This document shows, in pieces, positions 6,840 to 15,052 of a stretch of DNA of 18,027 bases; position 1 is the first letter of the stretch, and each line of letters starts with the position of its first letter. Source of the stretch: DAOUAJ01 sp034433615 (GTDB lineage: Bacteria; Chloroflexota; Anaerolineae; DUEN01); NCBI GenBank assembly GCA_034433615.1, contig DAOUAJ010000157.1:1-18027 (forward strand), given 5' to 3'. A program made the position numbers and the translations under genes. The notes beneath the pieces were generated by a model. That model was not told the origin of the DNA. It saw only the letters and a list, made by a program, of their open reading frames with translations, and did no database searches.

Positions 6840-7820
6840 ATGCACAACGCCACATTTGCTCCATCTGTAGTGTGTGCCGGCATTGTGGTGGCCGATCTCT
6901 TCGTGCCACCTCTGCCCCGTTTGCCTGCGGCCGGCGAATTGTTGGCCAGCGCCGATTTCTTGCTCGATACCGGTGGCTGCGCCGCCAACACCGCCACTTG
7001 CCTGGCCAAACTCGACGTGCGGGCGAGCGTGGTAGGAAAGGTGGGCCGGGACATCTTCGGCCAATTCATCGAGCAAGATCTGCGCCGCAAAGGGGTTGAC
7101 ACCGCCGGCCTCACGCGCTCGAGCCTCTACGGCACCTCAAAGACCGTCATTCTTCCCGTGGTCGGTCAGGACCGGCGCTTTATCCACACCTTCGGTGCCA
7201 ACGCCGATTTCAGCGTGGAAGACATTGATCGTTCGCTGGTATCCCAGGCCAGGGTCCTCTACCTGGGCGGGTATTTGGTCCTGCCCAGGCTGAAACAGGC
7301 GGAGCTGGCCGACCTGTTTCGCTTCGCCCGGGGGCAGGGAGTGTACACAGTGCTGGACGTGGTGGTCCCGGCCGGCGATACCGGGCTGTCCCTGGCTGCG
7401 TTGGCCGAGGTGCTTCCCTACACAGATGTTTTCATGCCCAACGACCTGGAGGCGCAACTGCTGACCGGCGAGACGGAGCCGCGTCGGCAGGCTGAGCGGT
7501 TCCGGCAGGCCGGCTGCGGCACGGCCATCATCACGATGGGGGCCAGAGGCGCGCTGTTAATGGACGCCGGACAAATGCTGGAGATGCCGGCCTTCCCCGT
7601 CGAGGTGGTGGACGGGTCCGGCGCAGGCGATGCCTTCGCGGCTGGCTTCATCGTCGGGCTGCTGGAAGGGTGGAGCGCGGGCGAGTGCCTGCGCTTCGCC
7701 AGCGCCATCGGCGCCTCCGCCTGCACGCAGTTAGGCTGTACCACCGGGGTCTTCACTCGTACCCAGGCCGAGGTCTATCTGCGAGAGCACTCAGCCGTCG
7801 GCGGTCAGCGATCAACCTGA
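6840..7820 (+). CDS. PfkB (ribokinase/fructokinase)-family carbohydrate kinase
   Basis: This 326-residue cytoplasmic kinase would phosphorylate a sugar, sugar derivative or nucleoside with ATP. Both PfkB signatures are visible: the N-terminal glycine motif TGGCAANTA (residues 44-52) and the C-terminal anion-hole motif DGSGAGDAFAAG (258-269), in which Asp264 is the catalytic base. FMPNDLEAQLLTG and IITMGARGALL are the usual segments between them. The substrate cannot be read from sequence. Neighbours downstream (aldolase-like lyase, TPP E1 pair, polyol dehydrogenases, sugar transporter) suggest a ketose or another sugar made inside the cell. The ATG lies one base after the secA stop with no clear ribosome site, so translation is probably coupled to secA termination, which is an odd partnership for a catabolic enzyme. 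Confidence 0.9.
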   Translation: MHNATFAPSVVCAGIVVADLFVPPLPRLPAAGELLASADFLLDTGGCAANTATCLAKLDVRASVVGKVGRDIFGQFIEQDLRRKGVDTAGLTRSSLYGTSKTVILPVVGQDRRFIHTFGANADFSVEDIDRSLVSQARVLYLGGYLVLPRLKQAELADLFRFARGQGVYTVLDVVVPAGDTGLSLAALAEVLPYTDVFMPNDLEAQLLTGETEPRRQAERFRQAGCGTAIITMGARGALLMDAGQMLEMPAFPVEVVDGSGAGDAFAAGFIVGLLEGWSAGECLRFASAIGASACTQLGCTTGVFTRTQAEVYLREHSAVGGQRST

Positions 7821-8033
7821 GCGCTGCAGAAGGGCAGGGGAGACAAGGGGGCCAGGAGAAGGGGGGACACGGAGACGGCGAGACGCGGAGACAGGACGAA
7901 TCTCCGTGTCACCGCGTCACCCTATCTCCCAGACAACCTGATTCCCCTGCACAAGAGAGGGAGCCCTCCAAACCTCCCCTTGTGAAAACCCCTGTGAGAG
8001 GGCAATTCTCAGAAGAGAGAGGAGTTTGACCCG
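7821..8033. repeat. Intergenic region with a palindromic, MITE-like repeat
   Basis: No gene is seen here. GACACGGAGA (7866-7875) and TCTCCGTGTC (7901-7910) form a perfect 10-base inverted repeat. The sequence around it is a quasi-repetitive run of GGAGAC/GCGGAGA units on the left and TCACCGCGTCACC on the right. It looks like a short dispersed palindromic element, and no open frame or terminal duplication was established. The last 20 bases hold the GAGAGGAG ribosome site of the next gene. Confidence 0.6.
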
Positions 8034-9005
8034 GTGCCCCTGACACCGATGACGACCCTGCTGGCCTGTGCCCGCGCCGGCGGCTACGCGGTCGGCTACT
8101 TCGAGGCCTGGGACGGCTATTCGTTGGAAGCGGTACTCGAAGCGGCGGAGGCGGAAAACGCTCCCGTTATCCTCGGCTTCGGCTGCGCCATGCTCAACCC
8201 GGCGTGGCTGGAGGGTAGGGGGATCGAGATGCTGGCGGGCCTGGGACGACCCCTGGCCGAGCGAGCACGGGTGCCCGTCGCCTTCCTGCTGAACGAGGTG
8301 CGCTCCTACGAGCAGGCACTGCGGGGGATGCAGGCCGGCTTCAACGCGGTCATGCTCGACACCTCGGCATTGCCCTGGGCGGAGGCACTGGAGCAGACGG
8401 CGCGGTTAGTCCAGGAAGCCCATGCCCGCGGCGTTGCCGTTGAAGCAGAGCTCGGCCACCTGCCGGACGCAGTAGATGGTCGAATTCAGGAGACAGACAC
8501 TGAACTCACCGATCCCAACCAGGCCGCAGCCTTCGTGGAGATGACCGGGGTGGACTGCCTGGCCGTCTCGGTGGGTAACGTGCACCTCCTGACCGAGGGC
8601 CTGGCGCCCGTGGATCTGGCGCGCCTGGAGGCGATCGGCCGGCGCGTGCCTGTGCCCCTGGTGATGCACGGCGGCAGCAGCTTCCCCCCGCAGGCTGTGT
8701 CTCGCGCCATCGCCAGCGGCGTGGCCAAGTTCAACGTCGGCAGCGTGCTGAAGAAGCTGTTCCTCGAAGGCATCCGCGAGACAGTCAGCCGGATGCCGGC
8801 CGGTGTGAATGTGCACGATGTGATGGGCTCGCACAAGGAGGCCGATCTGATGAGCGCGGGGAAGGCCCGGATGCGGTCGAAAGTCAGGGAGCTGATCCGG
8901 CTGTACGGTGGCAGCGGCCACACTGAGCAATGGATTCTGAGGAGCGTTTTTTGCGACGAAGAATCTGAGATTCCTCGCCAAAAGATGGCTCGGAATGACA
9001 GATGA
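8034..9005 (+). CDS. Divergent class II (fructose-bisphosphate/ketose-bisphosphate) aldolase-family protein
   Basis: The 323-residue protein has the class II aldolase fold pattern: AGFNAVMLDTS, VAVEAELG (Glu137/139), TDPNQAAAFVEMTGVD, a zinc-ligand His184 in VGNVHL and His212 in LVMHGGSS, then VAKFNVGS. Such enzymes cleave a phosphorylated ketose to DHAP and an aldehyde. However, the segment that normally reads LDH (catalytic Asp followed by a zinc-binding His) reads LLNEV here, with Asn87 and Glu88. Typical aldolase chemistry is therefore doubtful and a changed substrate or metal site is likely. Residues 294-323 appear to come from a dispersed repeat. The start is GTG 8034, with GAGAGGAG about 9 bases upstream. 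The TPP E1 genes follow after 41 bases. The fold is well supported; the reaction is not known. Confidence 0.8.
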   Translation: MPLTPMTTLLACARAGGYAVGYFEAWDGYSLEAVLEAAEAENAPVILGFGCAMLNPAWLEGRGIEMLAGLGRPLAERARVPVAFLLNEVRSYEQALRGMQAGFNAVMLDTSALPWAEALEQTARLVQEAHARGVAVEAELGHLPDAVDGRIQETDTELTDPNQAAAFVEMTGVDCLAVSVGNVHLLTEGLAPVDLARLEAIGRRVPVPLVMHGGSSFPPQAVSRAIASGVAKFNVGSVLKKLFLEGIRETVSRMPAGVNVHDVMGSHKEADLMSAGKARMRSKVRELIRLYGGSGHTEQWILRSVFCDEESEIPRQKMARNDR

Positions 9006-9027
9006 GTGAGGCGGCTCGGAATGACGC
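8930..9027. repeat. Dispersed palindromic repeat element overlapping the end of the aldolase-like gene
   Basis: The block centres on the palindrome GAATCT-G-AGATTC (8961-8973). Its left half carries ATTCTGAGGAGCG and GAAGAATCT, and its right half carries inverted versions of the same sequence ending in GGCTCGGAATGAC (8987-8999), which is repeated directly at 9013-9025. A single-unit relative lies at 14988-15014. The element fills the last 25 or so codons of the aldolase-like gene and most of the gap to the E1 alpha gene. Confidence 0.7.
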
Positions 9028-9046
9028 GCTGATGGGAGTGTAGGGT

Positions 9047-10012
9047 ATGCCTGAGGGTGATGCACCGGTGCTGGACCTGTATCGCACGATGCTGACGATC
9101 CGCCGCTTTGAGGAGCGCTGCAATTACCTGTTCATGCAGGGCCGGATACCGTCCACGTTGCACCTGTACATCGGCCAGGAGGCCGTGGCGACCGGAGTGT
9201 GTGCACACCTGGCCAGGACCGACTACGTGCTGAGCACTCACCGGCCCCACGGGCATGCCATCGCCAAAGGGGTCGCGCCGCGAGACATCATGGCGGAACT
9301 TTTCGCCAAGGCCACCGGCTGTTGCAAGGGGAAGGGGGGCTCGATGCACGTCGGCGACATCCGGGTGGGGATGCCCCCGGCGATCGCCATTGTGGGAGCT
9401 AACGCGCCGATTGCGGCAGGCATGGCCCTGGCCCAGAAACGGTTGGGGACCGGCGGGGTCACTGTCTGCTTCTTCGGGGACGGGGCGGCCAACGAGGGGG
9501 CCGTGCATGAGGCGATGAACATGGCGGCCATCTGGGACCTGCCCGTGATCTTCGTCTGCGAGAATAATCTGTACGCGGCCTCCACTTCGTTTAAGACAGC
9601 CTTCAAAATCGAAAATGTGGCGGATCGAGCCGCAGCCTATGGCATGCCGGGGGTGATCGTGGACGGCAATGATGTCCTGGCTGTTTACAGAGTGGCCGGA
9701 GAGGTCATCGCGCGGGCACGGCGCGGCGGGGGGCCGACCCTGGTCGAGTGTAAGACGTACCGCCTGTGCGGGCACTCGCGCAGCGATCCCCTGACGTACC
9801 GGGACAAGGCAGAAGAGGCTCTCTGGCGCGCCAGAGAGCCCATCGGACGCCTGGCAGCCTACCTGAAGGAGCGGGGACTGGCGACCGAGGAGACGCTGGG
9901 GCGGATCGAGCAGGAGGTGATCGCGCTGATTGATGACGCCGTCGCCTACGCTGAATCCAGCCCTGACCCTCAACCGACTGATACGCTCAAGCACGTCTTT
10001 TATGAAGAATGA
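9047..10012 (+). CDS. TPP-dependent dehydrogenase E1 component, alpha subunit (acetoin/pyruvate dehydrogenase type)
   Basis: Together with the next gene this would form an alpha2beta2 thiamine-pyrophosphate enzyme that decarboxylates a 2-oxoacid or cleaves acetoin and passes the acyl group to a lipoyl E2. The 321-residue protein has IGQEAVATGV, the HRPHGHAIAKG segment, KGGSMHVGD, and the TPP/magnesium motif from GDGAANEG (residue 144) to CENN (Asn173-Asn174), which is the spacing expected for the family. It most resembles AcoA/PdhA-type alpha subunits. GGGAG lies 8 bases before the ATG. The beta gene follows after 22 bases. No E2 or E3 gene is in the window, so the acceptor is unknown. Context suggests a fragment from the aldolase-like reaction as substrate, which is inference. 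Confidence 0.9.
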   Translation: MPEGDAPVLDLYRTMLTIRRFEERCNYLFMQGRIPSTLHLYIGQEAVATGVCAHLARTDYVLSTHRPHGHAIAKGVAPRDIMAELFAKATGCCKGKGGSMHVGDIRVGMPPAIAIVGANAPIAAGMALAQKRLGTGGVTVCFFGDGAANEGAVHEAMNMAAIWDLPVIFVCENNLYAASTSFKTAFKIENVADRAAAYGMPGVIVDGNDVLAVYRVAGEVIARARRGGGPTLVECKTYRLCGHSRSDPLTYRDKAEEALWRAREPIGRLAAYLKERGLATEETLGRIEQEVIALIDDAVAYAESSPDPQPTDTLKHVFYEE

Positions 10013-10034
10013 CCGGTTCAGGAGGAGACCTGAC

Positions 10035-11048
10035 ATGGCGATGATGACCATCGCGGAGGCCCTGCGGCAGGCTATTCGGGAAGAGATGGAACGAGATCCG
10101 CGCGTGTTCTGCATTGGAGAGGACATCGGTGTGGAGGGGGGCTTTGGAGGCGCGTTCACGGTTACGTTGGGGCTCTCGGAGCGCTTCGGCCATGATCGGA
10201 TCATGGACACGCCGATCTCGGAGGCCGGCATCGCCGGGGTGGCCATCGGCGCGGCCATGGCCGGCCTGCGCCCCATCGCCGATGTCCAGTACGGCGACTT
10301 CCTCTTCTGCATGATGGACCAACTGGCCAATCAAGCGGCCAAGATGACCTACATGTCGGGCGGGATGATCAGCGTGCCGATGGTCGTGCGCGCTCCCGTC
10401 GGCTCCACGCGGCGGGGTGCTCAGCACGCCCAAAGCCTGGAGGCCTTCTTCACCCACATCCCTGGCCTCAAAGTGGTGGCCCCATCCACCGCCTACGATG
10501 CCAAGGGGCTGCTCAAGAGCGCCGTGCGCGACGACAATCCGGTGTTGATCTTCGAGCACAAGCTGCTCTACGGCAGCAAAGGGCCTCGCTCCGAGAGCAC
10601 AGCCCTCAGCCCCATCGGCGAGGTGCCGGAGGGAGAATACCTGGTGCCCATCGGCAAGGGGATCGTCCGGCGCGAGGGGACCGATGTGACCATCGTGGGC
10701 AAGCTGTTGACCGTCTACCGGGCGTTGGGCGCGGCGGAGAAGTTGGCCCGGGAGGGGATCAGCGCCGAGGTGATTGACCCGCGCACCCTGGTGCCGCTGG
10801 ATAAGGAGCTGATTCTGGAGTCGGTACGCAAAACCGGGCGGCTCGTGGTGGTCGAGGAGGACAATCTGACAGGTGGCTGGGCGGCCGAACTGGCTGCCAT
10901 CGTGGCCGAGGAAGCCTTCTTCTGGCTGGACGCACCCGTCAAGCGGGTCTCGGCTCCAGATACGCCACCCCCCTTCGCTCCGGTGATGGAGGCTTTCTAC
11001 GTGCCTTCCGAGGAGCGGATCGTGGAGGCAGTCAAAGCTATCCTGTGA
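10035..11048 (+). CDS. TPP-dependent dehydrogenase E1 component, beta subunit (acetoin/pyruvate dehydrogenase type)
   Basis: This 337-residue protein is the partner of the preceding alpha subunit. It shows IGEDIG (residues 27-32), DTPISEAGIAG with Glu63 (the residue that activates the TPP aminopyrimidine), GLRPIADVQYGDF, RAPVGSTRRGAQHAQSLEAF, the C-domain motif VIDPRTLVPLD, and VVVEEDNLTGGWAAE, all as in AcoB/PdhB. The start is ATG 10035 because GGAGGAG lies 7 bases upstream; an open frame extends further upstream but overlaps the alpha gene. Two more in-frame ATGs follow at 10041 and 10044. The reaction depends on an E2 core and dihydrolipoyl dehydrogenase encoded elsewhere, or the pair may work without them. 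Confidence 0.92.
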   Translation: MAMMTIAEALRQAIREEMERDPRVFCIGEDIGVEGGFGGAFTVTLGLSERFGHDRIMDTPISEAGIAGVAIGAAMAGLRPIADVQYGDFLFCMMDQLANQAAKMTYMSGGMISVPMVVRAPVGSTRRGAQHAQSLEAFFTHIPGLKVVAPSTAYDAKGLLKSAVRDDNPVLIFEHKLLYGSKGPRSESTALSPIGEVPEGEYLVPIGKGIVRREGTDVTIVGKLLTVYRALGAAEKLAREGISAEVIDPRTLVPLDKELILESVRKTGRLVVVEEDNLTGGWAAELAAIVAEEAFFWLDAPVKRVSAPDTPPPFAPVMEAFYVPSEERIVEAVKAIL

Positions 11049-11105
11049 TGCCGCCTTATGGCCTTTCCACGAGCCAGATATTTGTTGCATCTACGACTTG
11101 AACCC

Positions 11106-11134
11106 TTGACAGGCCGCGAGGGAGAGACTATAAT
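11106..11134 (+). promoter_or_regulatory. Perfect consensus sigma-70-type promoter
   Basis: TTGACA (11106-11111), a spacer of exactly 17 bases and TATAAT (11129-11134) match consensus at every position. Transcription would start near 11141. It precedes a relic antitoxin-like frame and the ABC transporter operon. Confidence 0.85.
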
Positions 11135-11157
11135 CTTTCGTAGAAATCATTGAGGAC

Positions 11158-11244
11158 GTGGCCCTGGTCAACGCCATCCGAGAGGGCGAGTCTAGCGAGT
11201 CGGTCAGCAAGGCGGAAGTCTTTCAAATCGTGGATGGTTCCTGA
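11158..11244 (+). pseudogene. Relic of a small antitoxin-like gene
   Basis: From GTG 11158 to TGA 11242 the frame encodes 28 residues, including ALVNAIREGESSESVSK and AEVFQIVDGS. This resembles the C-terminal end of small antitoxins that pair with PIN or RelE-type toxins, recalled from memory. In-frame codons before the GTG (encoding VEIIED) fit the same pattern, but a TAA lies inside the -10 box, so an N-terminal part is missing. No Shine-Dalgarno and no toxin gene follow. It is probably a fragment, though a short translated leader peptide is possible. Confidence 0.35.
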
Positions 11245-11387
11245 TGGCCTGGCACATCGGGTGGCAAGGGGGTGATGAACGGGCTTGGCTACCGGAGTTG
11301 CCCGGCTCCACTGTTGACTAGCCGTCTCTCTGTGTGCTCACGGCACAATCAATCTTTCTCAACCATAGGCTCAAAGGAGGCCAACTC

Positions 11388-12914
<1,527 letters not shown>

Positions 12915-12934
12915 CCTGCCCTGGAGCATACTGA

Positions 12935-13810
12935 ATGAGGTCAACCAGAATGGCGTGGGGGCTTCTAGCCCCCACGCTTATCATACTTGGGATTGCTGGC
13001 CTGCTCCCCTTTTTCTACGTGGTCTACGTTGGCTTCTTCGATTGGAACATTTTCTCTAAAGTTGCAGGCCTGGTCTATGCGGGAGCGAACAACTATCGCC
13101 GTCTGGTTTTCGATGCGGACTTTCTTGCCGCCTTGAAGCGTGGAGTGATATTTACGCTGTGGGCGGTCAGCATCGAAATGGTGTTGGGCATGGTGTTGGC
13201 CCAGCTTCTGATGCGTGAACTCAAGGGTAAGGAGTTCTTTCGTGCGGTCCACGCGTTACCGTTGACGGTGGCTCCCATCGCGGTGGGTGCCACCTGGCGC
13301 CTGATGACCATCCCCGGCCTGGGGCCGCTGGCGTTTTACCTGCGCAAAATCGGGTTTGACTACAATATCGGTCGTTATGCAGGTCAGGCCTTCTTCACTA
13401 CCGTGCTTATGGACGTGTGGCACTGGACCCCGTTTGTCACCCTGACGTTGTTGGCCGGCCTCAGCGCGCTACCCCGTGAGCCGTTTGAGCAGGCGATGGT
13501 AGACGGCGCCAACCGCTGGCAGATTTTGCGCCATCTGACCCTGCCCATGCTGCGCCCCATCATTCTGACGGCCCTCTTCCTGCGCATCATGGACGCGTTG
13601 CGCATTGTGGACGAGGTGTGGATGCTCACCGGCGGTGGCCCCGGTACGGCCACGCGCTACGTCGGTATCCACGTGTGGCGTGTGGTCTTCCCCAAGACGG
13701 ACTACGGCTACGGCTCGGCGATGTCGGTGCTGCTGTTATACTTCACCATTGTCCTGTGCTGGCTATTGCTGACCGCCATCACGCAGGCACGCAGGGAGGC
13801 CGGCTCATGA
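12935..13810 (+). CDS. ABC sugar transporter permease, MalF/UgpA type
   Basis: This 291-residue inner-membrane protein forms half of the transport channel. It has about six hydrophobic helices, beginning with WGLLAPTLIILGIAGLLPFFY near the N terminus, and the EAA coupling loop EQAMVDGANRWQILRHLTLP (residues 185-204) that contacts the ATPase. The start ATG 12935 has CTGGAG about 8 bases upstream. Its stop overlaps the start of the next permease in an ATGA (13807-13810), so the two subunits are translationally coupled. No ATPase gene lies in the operon; such transporters often share a MalK/MsiK-type ATPase encoded elsewhere. Confidence 0.94.
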   Translation: MRSTRMAWGLLAPTLIILGIAGLLPFFYVVYVGFFDWNIFSKVAGLVYAGANNYRRLVFDADFLAALKRGVIFTLWAVSIEMVLGMVLAQLLMRELKGKEFFRAVHALPLTVAPIAVGATWRLMTIPGLGPLAFYLRKIGFDYNIGRYAGQAFFTTVLMDVWHWTPFVTLTLLAGLSALPREPFEQAMVDGANRWQILRHLTLPMLRPIILTALFLRIMDALRIVDEVWMLTGGGPGTATRYVGIHVWRVVFPKTDYGYGSAMSVLLLYFTIVLCWLLLTAITQARREAGS

Positions 13811-14661
13811 GACAGGGTGTGCTACGTAAAAACTTCGAGCAGGCTTTATCCTACCTAGTCTGGGTCCTGCTGACGTTGATCACGTTGGTGCCGATCTATT
13901 GGATGTTCCTGATCTCGGCCCGGACACGTGTAGAACTCTTCGGCAGTCCCAGGCTTTATCAGACGAGCTTCTACGCGGAGAACTTTATCCGTCCGCTGTT
14001 TCGGGATGTCTACGGGCGTTACCTGTTCAATTCGCTCATCATCTCTACGGGCAACACGCTGCTGGTGGCGGTCTTGGCCATCCTGGCGACGTATGCCCTG
14101 TCGCGCTACCGCATCCCTGGCGATCAGAACATCTTTTTCTGGACGATCACCAACCGCATGGCGCCGCCAGCCGCGTTCATGCTGCCTATGTTTCTGCTTT
14201 ACAGCCGTGTCTTTCGGGTAGGCAACTGGCAGCTTTTCGATACGCACATCGGCCTCATCCTGGCTTATTGTGTCTTCAATCTGCCATTTGCCATCTGGCT
14301 GCTCAAGGGGATCGTAGACGGTATCCCGACCGACCTGGACGAGGCCGCGATGGTGGACGGTGCTTCGGTTCTCCAGGTGATCTGGCGTATCATCGTGCCC
14401 CTGGCCGCCCCGGGCATCGCTATCACGGCGTTGCTGAGCTGGATCTTCGCCTGGAACGAGTATCTGTTCGCCGCCACGTTGACCAGCGTCAACGCGCGCA
14501 CCATCACCACCGGCCTGGCCGAGTTTGTGACGGTGGTGGGCACCAACTGGGGGGAGATGGCGGCCATGGCGATCGTCACTCTGGTGCCGGCCTTGCTGTT
14601 CCTGGCGCTGGTCCAAAGATACATCATCGCCGGCCTGACCTTCGGCGCGGTGAGGGAGTGA
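13807..14661 (+). CDS. ABC sugar transporter permease, MalG/UgpE type
   Basis: The second channel subunit (284 residues, about six membrane helices) has SYLVWVLLTLITLVPIYWMF as its first helix, NSLIISTGNTLLVAVLAILATYALSR as the next, and the EAA loop DEAAMVDGASVLQVIWRIIVP with Glu179. The start is ATG 13807, overlapping the previous stop, with GGGAGG about 8 bases upstream inside the previous gene; an open frame runs further upstream but only in the shadow of the MalF-type gene. NRMAPPAAFMLPMF is typical of this family in carbohydrate and polyol importers. A perfect hairpin follows the stop within two bases. Confidence 0.94.
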   Translation: MRQGVLRKNFEQALSYLVWVLLTLITLVPIYWMFLISARTRVELFGSPRLYQTSFYAENFIRPLFRDVYGRYLFNSLIISTGNTLLVAVLAILATYALSRYRIPGDQNIFFWTITNRMAPPAAFMLPMFLLYSRVFRVGNWQLFDTHIGLILAYCVFNLPFAIWLLKGIVDGIPTDLDEAAMVDGASVLQVIWRIIVPLAAPGIAITALLSWIFAWNEYLFAATLTSVNARTITTGLAEFVTVVGTNWGEMAAMAIVTLVPALLFLALVQRYIIAGLTFGAVRE

Positions 14662-14662
14662 T

Positions 14663-14689
14663 GGGGCAACGGGGATTCTTCGTTGCCCC
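14663..14689 (+). repeat. Strong hairpin just after the permease stop
   Basis: GGGGCAACG (14663-14671), a 9-base loop and CGTTGCCCC (14681-14689) form a perfect GC-rich stem one base after the TGA. No T tract follows, so it may protect or process the transporter mRNA and is unlikely to be an efficient terminator. It belongs to the same repeat family as the acpP terminator. Confidence 0.6.
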
Positions 14690-14758
14690 TGGCCTGCACG
14701 ACGTCCAGGGCAGGCTTATTGCCTCGTTACTCGGTGCCCTACCGCACAGGAGACGTGC

Positions 14759-14956
14759 ATGGCTTCGCAACAGAAACAGCGCTCGCGTGGCTTTTTGCCA
14801 ATGGATACCAACCTGTTCGATCGCATCTTCATTGGCGTGGTCTGCTTTGTGGCCATTCATTTACTGTGGATGCGGTTTGTGGAGCAGTTCATCCCGTTGA
14901 CCGTGGCAACAGTATTGTCGGTCATATTGATCTACGTGCTCGCACGATGGGGGTAA
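14759..14956 (+). CDS. Small two-helix membrane protein of the transporter operon, unknown function
   Basis: This 65-residue protein has a basic, hydrophilic N terminus (MASQQKQRSRG), then two hydrophobic segments, FDRIFIGVVCFVAIHLLWM and FIPLTVATVLSVILIYVLA, joined by a short charged turn (RFVEQ). It ends in ARWG. AGGAG lies 6 bases before the ATG, which supports translation. It sits directly after the permeases on the same strand and before the zinc dehydrogenase. I know of small membrane proteins encoded beside carbohydrate ABC permeases in related bacteria, but cannot name the family. It may stabilise the permease complex; that is inference. Confidence 0.65.
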   Translation: MASQQKQRSRGFLPMDTNLFDRIFIGVVCFVAIHLLWMRFVEQFIPLTVATVLSVILIYVLARWG

Positions 14957-14987
14957 TTACACTTCGCACGGTACAATCTTTCATTTT

Positions 14988-15014
14988 GTCATTCTGAGCG
15001 GAGCGAAGAATCTC
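14988..15014 (+). repeat. Single unit of the dispersed palindromic repeat
   Basis: A 27-base unit beginning GTCATTCTGAGCGG and ending GAAGAATCTC shares its two ends with the larger element at 8930-9027. It lies in the gap before the zinc dehydrogenase gene and has no coding role. Confidence 0.6.
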
Positions 15015-15052
15015 TGATTGGTTCGTGAGACGTATCGAGGAGCGAAAACAAA

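Larger units (their letters stand above)
11049..11387. other. Long leader region between the E1 beta gene and the transporter genes
   Basis: This 339-base stretch holds a consensus promoter, a 28-codon relic frame and about 140 bases after it with no recognised gene. No rho-independent terminator was found after the E1 beta gene. If the consensus promoter is the only one, the transporter mRNA has a leader of nearly 250 bases. Confidence 0.6.

Noticed and set aside
8486..10330. A 614-codon open frame on the minus strand opposite the aldolase-like and E1 genes
   Set aside because: It lies opposite three genes with clear family motifs, its translation shows no domain pattern, and it reflects high GC and codon bias of the opposite strand.
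9987..11090. A 367-codon minus-strand open frame opposite the E1 beta gene
   Set aside because: The E1 beta assignment is secure by motifs and ribosome site; the antisense translation is His/Arg-rich without domain features.
13899..14900. A long alternative plus-strand frame overlapping the MalG-type permease
   Set aside because: It is out of frame with a permease that has clear membrane helices and an EAA loop; the translation is His/Gly/Arg-rich with no membrane segment.
14972..14977. TACAAT as a -10 for a separate zinc dehydrogenase promoter
   Set aside because: No -35-like sequence lies at a suitable distance and no extended -10 is present, so it is not reported as a promoter.
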